Notes: generated by a model not told the origin, from the sequence alone. Shown: positions 35,983 to 45,037, counted from the stretch's first letter. The stretch is DNA of 64,000 nt from Sphingomonas sp. (GCF_030145815.1 NZ_JAIXHL010000004.1:62001-126000), one strand, 5' to 3'. Numbers and translations are program-made.

Positions 35983-37143
35983 GTGGCCAATGCCCCCCTC
36001 GCCATCCGTCCGGTCACCAGCAAGGCGGACACGCGCGACTTCATCGAACTTGCCTATCGCCTCAATCGTGGCGACCCGAACTGGGTGCCCCCGCTGCGCA
36101 GCGAGGTCGCGGGTGCGATCAATCCCAAGAAGAATGGCTGGTTCAGCCATGCCGAAGCGCAGCTGTTCCTCGCCGAACGCGACGGCCGCCCGGTCGGGCG
36201 TATCGCCGCGCATATCGACCGGCTGGCACTGGAAATGCCGGCCGAGCAGGGCTTCGGCCCCGGCACCGGCTTTTTCGGGCTATTCGAGGCGGAAGACGCT
36301 ACCGTCGCCCGCGCGCTGATCAATACGGCGCAGGACTGGCTCCGCAAAAAGGGGATGACCCGCGTGATCGGCCCGGTATCGCTGTCGATCTGGGAAGAAC
36401 CCGGCCTGCTGATCCAGGGCCATGACCATGCCCCGACCGTGATGATGGGCCACCACAAGCCGGCCTATCGCAACTATATCGAGGACGCGGGCTTCGTGCC
36501 GGTCAAGCAGCTCAAAACCTATGAGCTCGACATCACGAAAGACTTCCCCCCGCTGGTGCAGCGCATCGTCGCGCTGGGCGAGAAGAGCGACCGCATCCGC
36601 ATCCGCACCGTCGACAAGTCGCGCTTCGCCGAAGAGGCCGCGCTGATCCTCAGCATCCTCAACGATGCCTGGTCGGACAATTGGGGGTTCGTGCCGCTGA
36701 CTCAGCCGGAAATCGACGATGTCGGCAAAAAGCTGAAGCCGATCGTGTTCGAAAAGCTGATCCGCATCGCCGAACTGGATGGTGAGCCGGTCGCGTTCAT
36801 GATCACCCTGCCGGACCTCAACGAAGCGATCGCGCCGCTCAACGGCAATCTGTTCCCGCTGGGCTGGGCCAAACTGTTGTGGTGGTTGCACCGTGGCAAG
36901 GCGCGGACGATGCGCGTACCGCTGATGGGCGTGCTCAAGAAGCTGCAGGGATCGCGCATGGCGAGCCAACTGGCCTTCATGATGATCGAATATATTCGCC
37001 GCGACGCGATTGCCGATTTCGGGGCGAGCCGCGGCGAGATCGGCTGGGTGCTCGACGATAATCAGGGGATGAACGCCATCGCCGAAACGATCGAGAGCCG
37101 CGTCAACCGGGTCTATCAGATTTACGCGAAAGACCTCGGATAG
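35983..37143 (+). CDS. GNAT-fold N-acyltransferase, ceramide synthase candidate
   Basis: 386 residues, about twice the length of a single GNAT domain. The N-terminal half has GNAT features (AQLFLAERDGRPVGRIAAHID, in part; a segment QDWLRKKGMTRVIGPVSLS and the fold-closing YRNYIEDAGFVPV). The second half (about 190-385) carries a second alpha/beta region (IRIAELDGEPVAFMITLPDL). Bacterial ceramide synthase of Caulobacter (bCerS) is a GNAT-like acyltransferase, and a sphingolipid cluster is nearby, so this is a candidate. Start GTG 35983 is supported by AAAGG nine bases upstream; an earlier in-frame ATG lies at 35944. Confidence 0.65.
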   Translation: MANAPLAIRPVTSKADTRDFIELAYRLNRGDPNWVPPLRSEVAGAINPKKNGWFSHAEAQLFLAERDGRPVGRIAAHIDRLALEMPAEQGFGPGTGFFGLFEAEDATVARALINTAQDWLRKKGMTRVIGPVSLSIWEEPGLLIQGHDHAPTVMMGHHKPAYRNYIEDAGFVPVKQLKTYELDITKDFPPLVQRIVALGEKSDRIRIRTVDKSRFAEEAALILSILNDAWSDNWGFVPLTQPEIDDVGKKLKPIVFEKLIRIAELDGEPVAFMITLPDLNEAIAPLNGNLFPLGWAKLLWWLHRGKARTMRVPLMGVLKKLQGSRMASQLAFMMIEYIRRDAIADFGASRGEIGWVLDDNQGMNAIAETIESRVNRVYQIYAKDLG

Positions 37144-37160
37144 GCCGACAGTTAGAATAT

Positions 37161-37194
37161 GCGGCCCGCGGCGATAGGGGACGCCGCGGGCCGC
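37161..37194. terminator. GC-rich hairpin after the GNAT-like gene
   Basis: A perfect 13-bp stem (GCGGCCCGCGGCG / CGCCGCGGGCCGC) with an 8-base loop lies between two convergent genes. It lacks a T-run and may be a bidirectional barrier. Confidence 0.6.
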
Positions 37195-37201
37195 GCCCTC
37201 G

Positions 37202-37447
37202 TTACCGTTGCGGGGCGAGGGGATCGAAATTGTCGTCCGCAATCCAGTCCGCGCGGGTCTTGCAGATCTTCTTCGCCAGGCGCGAGCCGGTGGTCATCGT
37301 CTCGACGCAATAGCGCTTGGTATCGGCCTTCACGGAGGCTGCTTCGGTCGATTGCGCCGGAGCGGACGGTGCGGTGTCGCGAGCCATGGCGGGAGCAGCG
37401 GTGGCGACGATCAGACTGGCTGCGGCGACGGTGATGAACTTGCGCAT
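37202..37447 (-). CDS. Small secreted protein with conserved cysteine pair
   Basis: 81 residues. Signal peptide about 1-22 (ending AMA-RD). The mature protein has a low-complexity Ala/Ser linker and then RYCVETMTTGSRLAKKICKTRADWI, quoted in parts: RYCVETMTTGSR and KKICKTRADW. The two cysteines are probably disulfide-bonded. I know this C-x(13)-C pattern from short sphingomonad and caulobacter periplasmic proteins of unknown role. GGAGA precedes ATG 37447; an in-frame ATG at 37543 would hide the signal peptide. Confidence 0.8.
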   Translation of the reverse strand: MRKFITVAAASLIVATAAPAMARDTAPSAPAQSTEAASVKADTKRYCVETMTTGSRLAKKICKTRADWIADDNFDPLAPQR

Positions 37448-37614
37448 GATGGGTCTCCTCGGGAAAAGCTTGGGGGCTTTGCGGGCCGGCTGGCTGCTCT
37501 GCTCTACCCGCAGCTGTGTTAGTGCATTAGTCATGCCAAACACTGCAACCTAGGAATAACAATCACTTAGCCCGTCGCAAAAGCAACGATCTGGAAAAAT
37601 TTCACTGATTGTCG

Positions 37615-37640
37615 GGAAAACGCGCCAAGTTTCGGCGCGC
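37615..37640 (-). terminator. Rho-independent terminator of xth
   Basis: CGCGCC (37621-37626) pairs with GGCGCG (37634-37639), followed by TTTT on the minus strand, 5 bases after the xth stop codon. Confidence 0.75.
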
Positions 37641-37643
37641 CGC

Positions 37644-38417
37644 TTAGCTGCGCAGTTTCGCCCAGGTCGGCGCGTGATCGCTCGCCTTTTCGCGACCGCG
37701 ATAGTCCTTGTCGACGCCCGCATCGACGAAGCGGTCTGCGGCGATCGGGCTGAGCAGCAGATGATCGATGCGGAACCCCGCATCGCGCTGCCATGCGCCC
37801 GCCTGATAGTCCCAGAAGGTCCATACGCGCCCCGCCGGAAAGCGGGTGCGCAGTGCGTCGGTCCAGCCCTGTGCCAGCAGCGCGCGATACCCCTGTCGCG
37901 ATTCCGGCTGCATCAGCGCATCGTCGGCCATCGCCTTGACCGAATAAACGTCGTCATCATTGGGAATGACGTTGTAATCGCCCGCCAGCACCACTGGCCG
38001 CTCTTCGGCGAGCAGGTCGCGGGCATGGGCGGACAAGCGCTCGATCCAGCGCAGCTTGTAATCGAATTTCGGCCCCGGCACCGGGTTGCCATTGGGGAGG
38101 TAGATCGACGCGATCACCACGCCGTTCACCTCCGCCTCGATATAGCGGCTATGCTCATCCTCGGGCTCGCCCGCCAGGCCGCGCTTGCGCTCGATCGGGT
38201 CGGCGCCCTTGGCGAGGATGGCGACGCCGTTGAAGCCCTTTTGCCCATGCCACACCGCGCCATAACCTGCGGCGCGGATATCGGCTTCGGGAAAGCCCTC
38301 GTCCGCCGACTTCAGCTCTTGCAGGCACACCACATCGGGCTGCTGCTCGGTCAGATATTCGATCAGGCGCGGCAGGCGCGCCTTGATCCCGTTCACATTG
38401 TAGCTGACGATCTTCAA
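37644..38417 (-). CDS. xth: Exodeoxyribonuclease III
   Basis: 257 residues. An exonuclease-endonuclease-phosphatase fold enzyme with AP-endonuclease and 3'-phosphatase activity in base excision repair. Catalytic motifs are visible: NVNGIKARL, LQELKS (metal Glu), YLPNGNP, GDYNVIPNDDD (catalytic Asp-Asn), RIDHLLLS and SDHAPTW (terminal catalytic Asp-His). It is 7 bases downstream of the ErpA/HesB gene on the same strand, so they are probably co-transcribed. Confidence 0.96.
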   Translation of the reverse strand: MKIVSYNVNGIKARLPRLIEYLTEQQPDVVCLQELKSADEGFPEADIRAAGYGAVWHGQKGFNGVAILAKGADPIERKRGLAGEPEDEHSRYIEAEVNGVVIASIYLPNGNPVPGPKFDYKLRWIERLSAHARDLLAEERPVVLAGDYNVIPNDDDVYSVKAMADDALMQPESRQGYRALLAQGWTDALRTRFPAGRVWTFWDYQAGAWQRDAGFRIDHLLLSPIAADRFVDAGVDKDYRGREKASDHAPTWAKLRS

Positions 38418-38424
38418 GGTGCGG

Positions 38425-38766
38425 TCAGACGGCGAAGCTGGTGCCGCAGCCGCATCCGGACGCAGCGTTGGGATTGGTCACGCGAAACGCCGCGCCGCCC
38501 AGCGATTCGACGAAATCGACGCTGGCGCCGCGCACCAGGTCGAGGCTGATCGAATCGACCAGCAACGTGACACCATCGGTCTGCGCGATCGCATCGTCCT
38601 CGGCGGGCGCATCGGCCAGCTCGAACTTATACTGAAAGCCCGAACAGCCCCCGCCCTCGACCGACAGGCGCAGCGTGGCGGGCTTTCCCTGCTTCGCCGC
38701 AATCGCGGCAACGCGCGCGGCGGCGGACGGGGTCAGGCTGATCTCTTCGGAAAGCGCAGTTGCCAT
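38425..38766 (-). CDS. erpA: Iron-sulfur cluster insertion protein ErpA/HesB type
   Basis: 113 residues, A-type Fe-S carrier. The three ligand cysteines are present: GGGCSGFQY and, at the C-terminus, SGCGCGTSF. It passes [4Fe-4S] clusters to apo-enzymes. ErpA, IscA and SufA are hard to separate without a tree; the name ErpA follows its isolation from isc/suf genes and its place next to xth, as in related genomes. An ATG at 38766 gives MATALSEEISLTPSA, a family start. Confidence 0.88.
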   Translation of the reverse strand: MATALSEEISLTPSAAARVAAIAAKQGKPATLRLSVEGGGCSGFQYKFELADAPAEDDAIAQTDGVTLLVDSISLDLVRGASVDFVESLGGAAFRVTNPNAASGCGCGTSFAV

Positions 38767-38855
38767 ACAGCGCAGATAGGCGTGCGCGGCGCTGGTCGCA
38801 ACCGCCCTTGGCGCGCCTGCTTGACCCGGCGCGGCGGCGCGCGCACCCTCCACGC

Positions 38856-39647
38856 ATGTTCGGCTTTCGCAAACGGCCCAAATCGATCGAAATCACGGGG
38901 TTCGACGACGAACCACCGCAGCTGTTCACCGCCCTGTTGTGCGACGGCTTTGTCGTGCGCAACGTGCCGGACTTTGCCGCCTGGATCGCGCTGCTGCGCA
39001 CCCTCCAGCGCGACCATCCCGACGTCCGCGTGCTCGGGTCGCTCGATGACGTCCACCAGAGCGCCTATACGTCGGGCCACGCGATCGAAACGCATGATCT
39101 CGACCGGATCGAAGGGCTGGCCGAGCCGGACGACTATCGCGGCTATCTGTTGCGCCGCGACCAGTTTCCGATCCGTCTCGCCAATCTGTTGGCGCGGGCG
39201 CGTGGTGTAACCTTCGCCAGCCTGGCAGGGTTGTTACCCTGGAGCACACCCGGCGACGCCAACGACCCGATCACGATCAACGCCGATCCCGACGCAGCAT
39301 TGGGCTGGCGGCACGAAAAGCTGTTCCTTGCGCAGCGCGTCCCCGTTGCCACAGCGGCAGAAACTGTCGCGGCGTGGCCCAATGGCTATTTCGTGGGCGA
39401 CCTTAATCCGATGCAGAATCTGGCACTGGCGCAACATCTGGACACAGAATTTGGTCTGAAGCTATGCGCGATCGGCGCGGGTCGCCTTGCCTTTGTGTCC
39501 GACACGCCGCTTGATGCCAGGACCGCGGCCCAAGCCGCCACCGACATCGTCAGCCTCTATGCGGATGGACCATCCGACGCCGCCGACCGCCTCGCTGCAT
39601 GGCTGGGCGCGCACGACACGCTGCTGATCCGCTACACCGAAAGCTGA
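38856..39647 (+). CDS. Conserved hypothetical protein, about 263 residues
   Basis: Starts MFGFRKRPKSIEITG. No signal peptide or membrane segment, balanced charge and codon usage equal to neighbouring genes, so it is a real cytosolic protein. It contains mixed alpha/beta segments such as PQLFTALLCDGFVVRN, HQSAYTSGHAIETHD and GYFVGDLNPMQNLALAQHL (in part). I do not recognise a family and assign no function. It is divergent from the ErpA/HesB gene with 89 bases between starts. Confidence 0.75.
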   Translation: MFGFRKRPKSIEITGFDDEPPQLFTALLCDGFVVRNVPDFAAWIALLRTLQRDHPDVRVLGSLDDVHQSAYTSGHAIETHDLDRIEGLAEPDDYRGYLLRRDQFPIRLANLLARARGVTFASLAGLLPWSTPGDANDPITINADPDAALGWRHEKLFLAQRVPVATAAETVAAWPNGYFVGDLNPMQNLALAQHLDTEFGLKLCAIGAGRLAFVSDTPLDARTAAQAATDIVSLYADGPSDAADRLAAWLGAHDTLLIRYTES

Positions 39648-39660
39648 GCGCAAACGGAAA

Positions 39661-39692
39661 AGGGCCGCCCGGTTGTCCCGGTGCGGCCCCGT
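39661..39692. terminator. Bidirectional terminator between two convergent genes
   Basis: The stem GGGCCGC (39663-39669) / GCGGCCC (39684-39690), extended by CCGG/CCGG with a bulge, is preceded by GGAAAA and so ends in TTTTCC on the minus strand. It serves the M23 peptidase gene and possibly the opposite gene. Confidence 0.7.
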
Positions 39693-39716
39693 CCCTCTCC
39701 TGTTATCTCGTCTGAA

Positions 39717-40892
39717 TTAATTGCCGCCGACGGCGGTCAGCTGCAGGCGCGCGGCGCTCTGTTGAACCTGCTCGATCACGCTGGTGTTCTGCATGAACGG
39801 CATCGGGTTCAGCGCCTTACCGTCGACGCGTACTTCATAGTGAAGATGGCTGCCGGTCGAACGCCCGGTCGACCCCATCAGGCCGATCAGCTGACCGCGA
39901 CGCACGCGGGTGTTCGGGGCGACCAGGATCTTGGACAGATGGCCATAGCGGGTCTCGATGCCCTTGCCATGGTTGATGGTGATCAGATTGCCATAGCCGC
40001 CAAAGCGACCGGTGCGACCCGTGACACCGTCGGCGGTCGCATAGATCGGGGTGCCGATCGGGCCGGGGATGTCGATGCCGGCGTGCATCGCGGCAGTGCC
40101 GTGGAACGGATCGGAGCGGACGCCAAAGCTGCTGGTCAGGCGCATATTTTCGACCGGCTGGAGCGACGGGATCGCGATCACCGACTGTTCGAGCACGTCG
40201 AGCTTCTGCCACGTCTGGAAGAGCGAGCGGAACTGCGCGTCGGCGCTCGCTTCGCCGGCTGCCGCCGCGCCCTCAGGCGCTGCCTCATACGGGCCACCCA
40301 TGCCGCCGCTGACGAAGCGCTCGGGCTGGATGCCCATCTTGCGCAGCTGCTGCTGGGTCAGATGGAGCCGGATCTGGGCGGTGCGATGCGCCTTGGCGGC
40401 CAGCTGGGCCTGCCGCGCTTCGACCTGACGCAGCGGAGCAAGCACTTCGCGGGCCATCGCGCTGTTGGCGTCGACCGAGACATTTTCGATCGGCATGCCG
40501 ACATCGGCGGGCGAACCCTTGCCGCTCAGCACCCCGGCGATGATCTTCTGGCGCTGCTCGACACGCGCGGCCTGAACCTTGGCGGCTTCCTTGATCGCGG
40601 CGACATCGGCTTCGAGTCGGGTCATTTCGGCGCGCATCTTTTCCATGCGCGCTTCGGGCGTCGCGGCGGTGCCGGCCACGCCGGTCGCCATGATCGCGCC
40701 GAATGCGGCCTGCGACACGCCATAAGCGGAGAAGGTGACGGTGATCGCGGCGACACCGGCGAGGATCGCCTGGGTCCGGCCTGCGACGCTGAAGCGCTTG
40801 AGGTCGCGCCCGTCATGAAAGATGAAATCACGGGTCGTGAAGAGATCGCGGAACCGCGATACCAAATTCGCGTTGAGTGTAGTGCTGACCAT
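39717..40892 (-). CDS. M23 family metallopeptidase with N-terminal membrane anchor
   Basis: 391 residues. One transmembrane helix (about 43-70) follows a cytosolic N-terminus (RFRDLFTTRDFIFHDGRDL). A coiled coil occupies about 83-125 (EKMRAEMTRLEADVAAIKEAAKV, in part). The LytM/M23 domain (about 245-365) has intact zinc ligands: AMHAGIDIPG (H-x3-D) and SHLHYEVRVDG (H-x-H). It may cleave peptidoglycan cross-links or, in the DipM/EnvC manner, control amidases at division. Codon start at 40892 is preferred to ATG 40922. Confidence 0.9.
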   Translation of the reverse strand: MVSTTLNANLVSRFRDLFTTRDFIFHDGRDLKRFSVAGRTQAILAGVAAITVTFSAYGVSQAAFGAIMATGVAGTAATPEARMEKMRAEMTRLEADVAAIKEAAKVQAARVEQRQKIIAGVLSGKGSPADVGMPIENVSVDANSAMAREVLAPLRQVEARQAQLAAKAHRTAQIRLHLTQQQLRKMGIQPERFVSGGMGGPYEAAPEGAAAAGEASADAQFRSLFQTWQKLDVLEQSVIAIPSLQPVENMRLTSSFGVRSDPFHGTAAMHAGIDIPGPIGTPIYATADGVTGRTGRFGGYGNLITINHGKGIETRYGHLSKILVAPNTRVRRGQLIGLMGSTGRSTGSHLHYEVRVDGKALNPMPFMQNTSVIEQVQQSAARLQLTAVGGN

Positions 40893-40990
40893 GAGTCCCC
40901 GGCAACCACAGACACGCGCCAATTCAGTGGCACACGCCTTCGTTAAGCAATCACGTCCGGAAGCAGCCCCTCCGCATCCGACGCATTGGG

Positions 40991-41800
40991 TTAGAGACTG
41001 ATCGGGCCGGACACGGCAAGGCTTTCGTAATAGTCGCGCGTTAGACCGGCTGTCTCGCGCGCCGAGTCGTTGAACGGAGGCTTAACCGTTCCGCGAAAAT
41101 AACGATCGAGCAGCGCGCGCCACTCCGCCCGCGAATCGATTCGCCGCTCCGCACACAGCGATTCGAACCAGCGCGTGCCCGCGGCAACATGCACGATTTC
41201 GTCGCGGAAAATCCGGCCAAGGATGGCGGCGGTGGCATAATCACCGACCGCTTTGAACCGTTCGATCGTGGTCGGCGTGACGTCCAGCCCGCGCGCCTCC
41301 AGCACCATCGGCACCACCGCCAGCCGCGCGGCGGGATCGTGCGCCGTAGCGCGCGCCGCTTCCCACAGACCGTCATGGGCCGGCATCGCGCCATAATGGC
41401 TGCCCAACTGTTTCAGCCGCCGGTCCAGCAAAGCAAAGTGCATCGCCTCGTCCGCGCCGACCTTCATCCAGTCATCGGTAAAGGCGCGCGGGAACTGCCC
41501 ACCGAACCGCCCGACCAGATCGAACGCGAGGTCGATCGCAACGAACTCGATATGCGCGAGCGCATGGATCAGCGCGATCCGGCCATGCTCCGATCCCTTG
41601 CCGCGCCTGGGCATGCGATTCGGCGGCAACAGTTCGGGAGCTGCCGGACGCGCAGGCTCGTCCGGCATCGCCACATCGAAGCTGAAGCCGAGTCGCCCCA
41701 GCCGCCAGTCGCGCGCGGCCTTGCGCGCGGCTGCAACCTTCGCGAGCGGATCTGCGGTCAGAAGAACCGTGGCCGCAGCCTGCGCAACCGTATCCCTCAC
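40991..41800 (-). CDS. DUF455 ferritin-like protein
   Basis: 269 residues, all-helical. Putative diiron ligands are ALAHIEFVAIDLAFDL, GADEAMHFALL and FRDEIVHVAAGTRWF, the pattern of the DUF455 ferritin-like family. No reaction is established for the family. GTG 41800 overlaps the bcp stop (GTGA), so it is translated with the peroxiredoxin, hinting at an oxidative-stress or tRNA/metal-related role, without proof. Confidence 0.85.
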   Translation of the reverse strand: MRDTVAQAAATVLLTADPLAKVAAARKAARDWRLGRLGFSFDVAMPDEPARPAAPELLPPNRMPRRGKGSEHGRIALIHALAHIEFVAIDLAFDLVGRFGGQFPRAFTDDWMKVGADEAMHFALLDRRLKQLGSHYGAMPAHDGLWEAARATAHDPAARLAVVPMVLEARGLDVTPTTIERFKAVGDYATAAILGRIFRDEIVHVAAGTRWFESLCAERRIDSRAEWRALLDRYFRGTVKPPFNDSARETAGLTRDYYESLAVSGPISL

Positions 41801-42270
41801 GCCGCCTGAAGCTCCTTCGCGGCCTCCAGCACCTCGATCACATGCCCCGGCACGCGCACCTTGCGCCACGCGCGGACCAGCGCGCCATCGGCGTCAAACA
41901 GGAATGTCGAGCGGTCGATCCCCATATATTTCTTTCCGTACATCGATTTCTCGACCCACGATCCGAACGCCTCCAGCGCCTTGCCATCGGGATCCGTCGC
42001 GAGCGGGACGGTCAGGTCATATTTGGTGACGAACTTCTGGTGCTTGATCGTGTTGTCGCGCGATACGCCGAGCAACCGCACGCCCAACGCATCGAACTGG
42101 CTTTTGAACGCGCTGAAATCCTGCGCCTCGCGGGTGCAGCCGGCGGTATCGTCCTTGGGGTAGAAATAAAGCACGAGCGGCGCCCCGATCATCCCGTCCA
42201 GCCGGAACCCATTGCCGTCGAGGTCGATCAGCTCGACCGTCGGCATCTTGTCGCCTTCCTCAATCCGCAT
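41797..42270 (-). CDS. bcp: Thioredoxin-dependent peroxiredoxin, Bcp/PrxQ family
   Basis: 157 residues. It reduces hydrogen peroxide and organic peroxides. The peroxidatic cysteine is in DDTAGCTREAQDF; the second cysteine found five residues later in E. coli Bcp is absent (Gln-Asp in its place) and no other Cys exists in the protein, so it is a 1-Cys variant that must use an external thiol. GCTREA carries Ala-Gly where Pro-Gly is usual. It follows glnE by 2 bases on the minus strand and is coupled to the DUF455 gene. Confidence 0.93.
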   Translation of the reverse strand: MRIEEGDKMPTVELIDLDGNGFRLDGMIGAPLVLYFYPKDDTAGCTREAQDFSAFKSQFDALGVRLLGVSRDNTIKHQKFVTKYDLTVPLATDPDGKALEAFGSWVEKSMYGKKYMGIDRSTFLFDADGALVRAWRKVRVPGHVIEVLEAAKELQAA

Positions 42271-42272
42271 TG

Positions 42273-44957
42273 TCAGCTCCCCTGTGCCCGCGCCGCCATG
42301 GCCCAGGCTTTGGCGACCTCCTGCCGATGCTGATCGAGCAGCGCAACCACCTCATTCCATCCCGTTGCGCCGACCGCATGCGCCACCATCGCCCGGGTCG
42401 CTTCGCCCGGCGGCTGAGCATCCGGTGCGACCAGCCGCATCGTCACCAGCAGGCGCGTGAGGAAATCATGCGCCGCGCCGATTGTCGGCGGCAACAGCGC
42501 CTGTTCCGTCAGCGCATCGATCGCCTCGCGCAGCCCCGGCGCGAACCCGGTGCGGTGAACCAGCTGCAGCGTGTGGACCGCAAACTCCAGATCGACGAGG
42601 CCACCCGGCAACAGCTTGGCGTCGAGCGGCCCCTGTGGCGGCTTATGCGCGGCCATGTCGGCGCGCATCTTCGTCGCCTCCGCCGCGATGTCCCGCTCCG
42701 GTCGATCGCCCGCCAGCACCTTGTCGATCACCGCCGCGACCGCATCCCGCCCCGCAGCCGATCCGAACACCGTCCGCGCGCGGGTGAGCGCCATATGCTC
42801 CCAGGTCCACGCCTCCTCGCGCTGGTACCGGGCAAAGCCATCGAGCGAGACCACCAGCGGCCCCTGCGCCCCCGACGGACGCAGCCGCGTATCCACCTCG
42901 TACAGCGCGCCCGCCGCCGTCGCGACCGACAGCGCCGCGATCACCCGCTGGGCAAGGCGGTTATAATAGGTCACCGCCCCCAACGGCTTCTCGCCGTCGG
43001 ACTCCGCGAGGTGATCGCCGGTGAACAGGAAGATGAGGTCGAGGTCGCTGGCATGGGTCAGCGCTCCGCCACCGAACCGCCCAAGCGCCAGGATGACCAG
43101 CTCGCTGTCCGGCACCCGGCCATGCCGCACCGCAAATTCCGCCACCGTCGCTTCGGCCAGCACCGCCAGCGCCGCCTCCGCCACCCGCGCATAGCCCGCC
43201 GATACGTCGAGCGGATCGCTCGCCCCCGCGACGATCTGCGCACCAAGGGCAAAGCGCTTCTCGCCCACGACCTGACGCACGCGATCCAGCAGCCGCTGAT
43301 AATCGTCCCCCGCCTCCCGCCGCGCCATGTCGCGCGCCAGCTCCGCCACCGACCCGACCGGCGCCAACGCGGTCGCATCGATCAGCCCGTCGAGCAGCTC
43401 GACCCGCCGCGCCAGCGCATCGGCCAGCGTCGGCGCGTGACTGAGGATCGTGGCGAGCAGCTGTGCCAGCGTCGGTCGCGCTTCGAGCAAATGGAACAGG
43501 TTGAGCGCGGTCGGCAGCCGCGACAGGATCGTGTCGAGCCGCGCCAGCGCCGCACCCGGATCGGGCGACTGGCCGATGGCAGCGATCAACGGGGGCAAGG
43601 CCGCCTCCATCGCCGCCTGCGCCGGAGGGCTGCGCAGCGCAGGATAGCGCCCGCTCCGCCACCCCTCGATCAGTCGCGTCGCGCTGGCCGGATCGGCAAA
43701 GCCAGCCTCCGCCAGCCCCGACTCGACCACCGTCACGCCGGTCGGCCCCTGCCGCCCCTCCTCGCCATCGAGCGCATCATAGATTTCGCCGACCGCCTCG
43801 ACATGCGGGCGGAGCAGATCGAGCAGGTCTCCGCCTGAATCCAACCCATGCAGACGCGCCACTGCGTCGAGCGCCTCGCCATGCGGCAGAGCGTGGGTCT
43901 GGCGGTCGTCGATCATCTGCACGCGATGCTCGATCGTGCGAAACAGGATATAGGCGTCGCGCAGCTGCGCCGCTGCGTCCGCATCAACCCGCCCCGCCGC
44001 CGCCAGCGCCGCCAGCGCGTCGAGCGTCGCGGGCGCACGCAGCGCCGGGTCGCGCCCGCCATGGATCAACTGGTGGATCTGGGCAAAAAACTCGACTTCG
44101 CGGATGCCGCCGCGCCCGCGCTTGAGGTCGAACCCCGGTCCGAATGCCTGGCCCTGTGCATGATGATCGCGGATGCGGCGCGAAATCCCGCGGATCTCGC
44201 GGATCGTGCCGTAGTCGAGCGCGCGCCGCCACACGAACGGGCGGATCGTGTCGAGAAACCCCTGCCCCAGCGTGCAATCCCCGGCCGCGGCCCGCGCACG
44301 AATGAACGCCGCCCGCTCCCACGGCAGCGCTTGCGATTCATAATAGCTGATCGCCGCCTCGGCTGGCAGCACGATGGGCGTCACCTCGGGCGATGGGCGC
44401 AGCCGCAGGTCGATGCGCAGCACATAGCCATCGGCATCGCGCGCCTGCAGGATTTCCACGACGCGCCGCCCGACGCGCACCGCTGCCTCCTCCACCGCGT
44501 CGCGCTCGCGATGCGGCAGCGTGGCGGGGTCGAAGATCAGGATCGGGTCGATGTCGGACGAGTAGTTGAGTTCATGACTGCCCTGCTTGCCCAGCGCGAT
44601 GGCCGCCAGTCCGCGCGGCTCCGCGCCCGGTACCCGCTCGACGATCGCGCCCGCGATGGCAGCATCCAGCGCGTAATCGGCGAAATCCGACAGCGCGCGC
44701 GTCACCGTGACGAAATCGAGCTGCCCCGACAGGTCGCCGATCGCTGCCGCCAGCGCCAGCCGCCGCCTTTCGATCCGCAATCGGCGCGACAGCGGCATGG
44801 CGGGATCGTCGATCCGCGCTGCGCCGAGCGGATCACGGACCACGTTCGCCATATTCGAAACCAGCGCTTGCTCGCGCTCGACCAGATGGGCCAGGAACGG
44901 CGCGTTTTGGACAGCGCGCGCGAGTGCATCGCCAATCGCAGTGTGGTCTCCGACCAT
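42273..44957 (-). CDS. glnE: Glutamine synthetase adenylyltransferase/adenylyl-removing enzyme
   Basis: 894 residues, the usual length. Two nucleotidyltransferase domains, each with its own catalytic Asp pair: the deadenylylase half in SHELNYSSDIDPILIFD (about 200) and the adenylylase half in GGGALTHASDLDLIFLF (about 640), joined by a regulatory linker. It switches glutamine synthetase off or on in response to nitrogen via PII. It is the first gene of the glnE-bcp-DUF455 run. Confidence 0.96.
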   Translation of the reverse strand: MVGDHTAIGDALARAVQNAPFLAHLVEREQALVSNMANVVRDPLGAARIDDPAMPLSRRLRIERRRLALAAAIGDLSGQLDFVTVTRALSDFADYALDAAIAGAIVERVPGAEPRGLAAIALGKQGSHELNYSSDIDPILIFDPATLPHRERDAVEEAAVRVGRRVVEILQARDADGYVLRIDLRLRPSPEVTPIVLPAEAAISYYESQALPWERAAFIRARAAAGDCTLGQGFLDTIRPFVWRRALDYGTIREIRGISRRIRDHHAQGQAFGPGFDLKRGRGGIREVEFFAQIHQLIHGGRDPALRAPATLDALAALAAAGRVDADAAAQLRDAYILFRTIEHRVQMIDDRQTHALPHGEALDAVARLHGLDSGGDLLDLLRPHVEAVGEIYDALDGEEGRQGPTGVTVVESGLAEAGFADPASATRLIEGWRSGRYPALRSPPAQAAMEAALPPLIAAIGQSPDPGAALARLDTILSRLPTALNLFHLLEARPTLAQLLATILSHAPTLADALARRVELLDGLIDATALAPVGSVAELARDMARREAGDDYQRLLDRVRQVVGEKRFALGAQIVAGASDPLDVSAGYARVAEAALAVLAEATVAEFAVRHGRVPDSELVILALGRFGGGALTHASDLDLIFLFTGDHLAESDGEKPLGAVTYYNRLAQRVIAALSVATAAGALYEVDTRLRPSGAQGPLVVSLDGFARYQREEAWTWEHMALTRARTVFGSAAGRDAVAAVIDKVLAGDRPERDIAAEATKMRADMAAHKPPQGPLDAKLLPGGLVDLEFAVHTLQLVHRTGFAPGLREAIDALTEQALLPPTIGAAHDFLTRLLVTMRLVAPDAQPPGEATRAMVAHAVGATGWNEVVALLDQHRQEVAKAWAMAARAQGS

Positions 44958-45037
44958 GCGACTATCGTTTCGGCCAGCGATCAGACAGTTTCTGATCTGT
45001 CAAGCAACAAATTGCAGAAAGAGACGTTCTGTATCGC

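Noticed and set aside
42270..43838. A 522-codon plus-strand frame within glnE
   Set aside because: Shadow of glnE; the minus-strand protein has both nucleotidyltransferase motifs.
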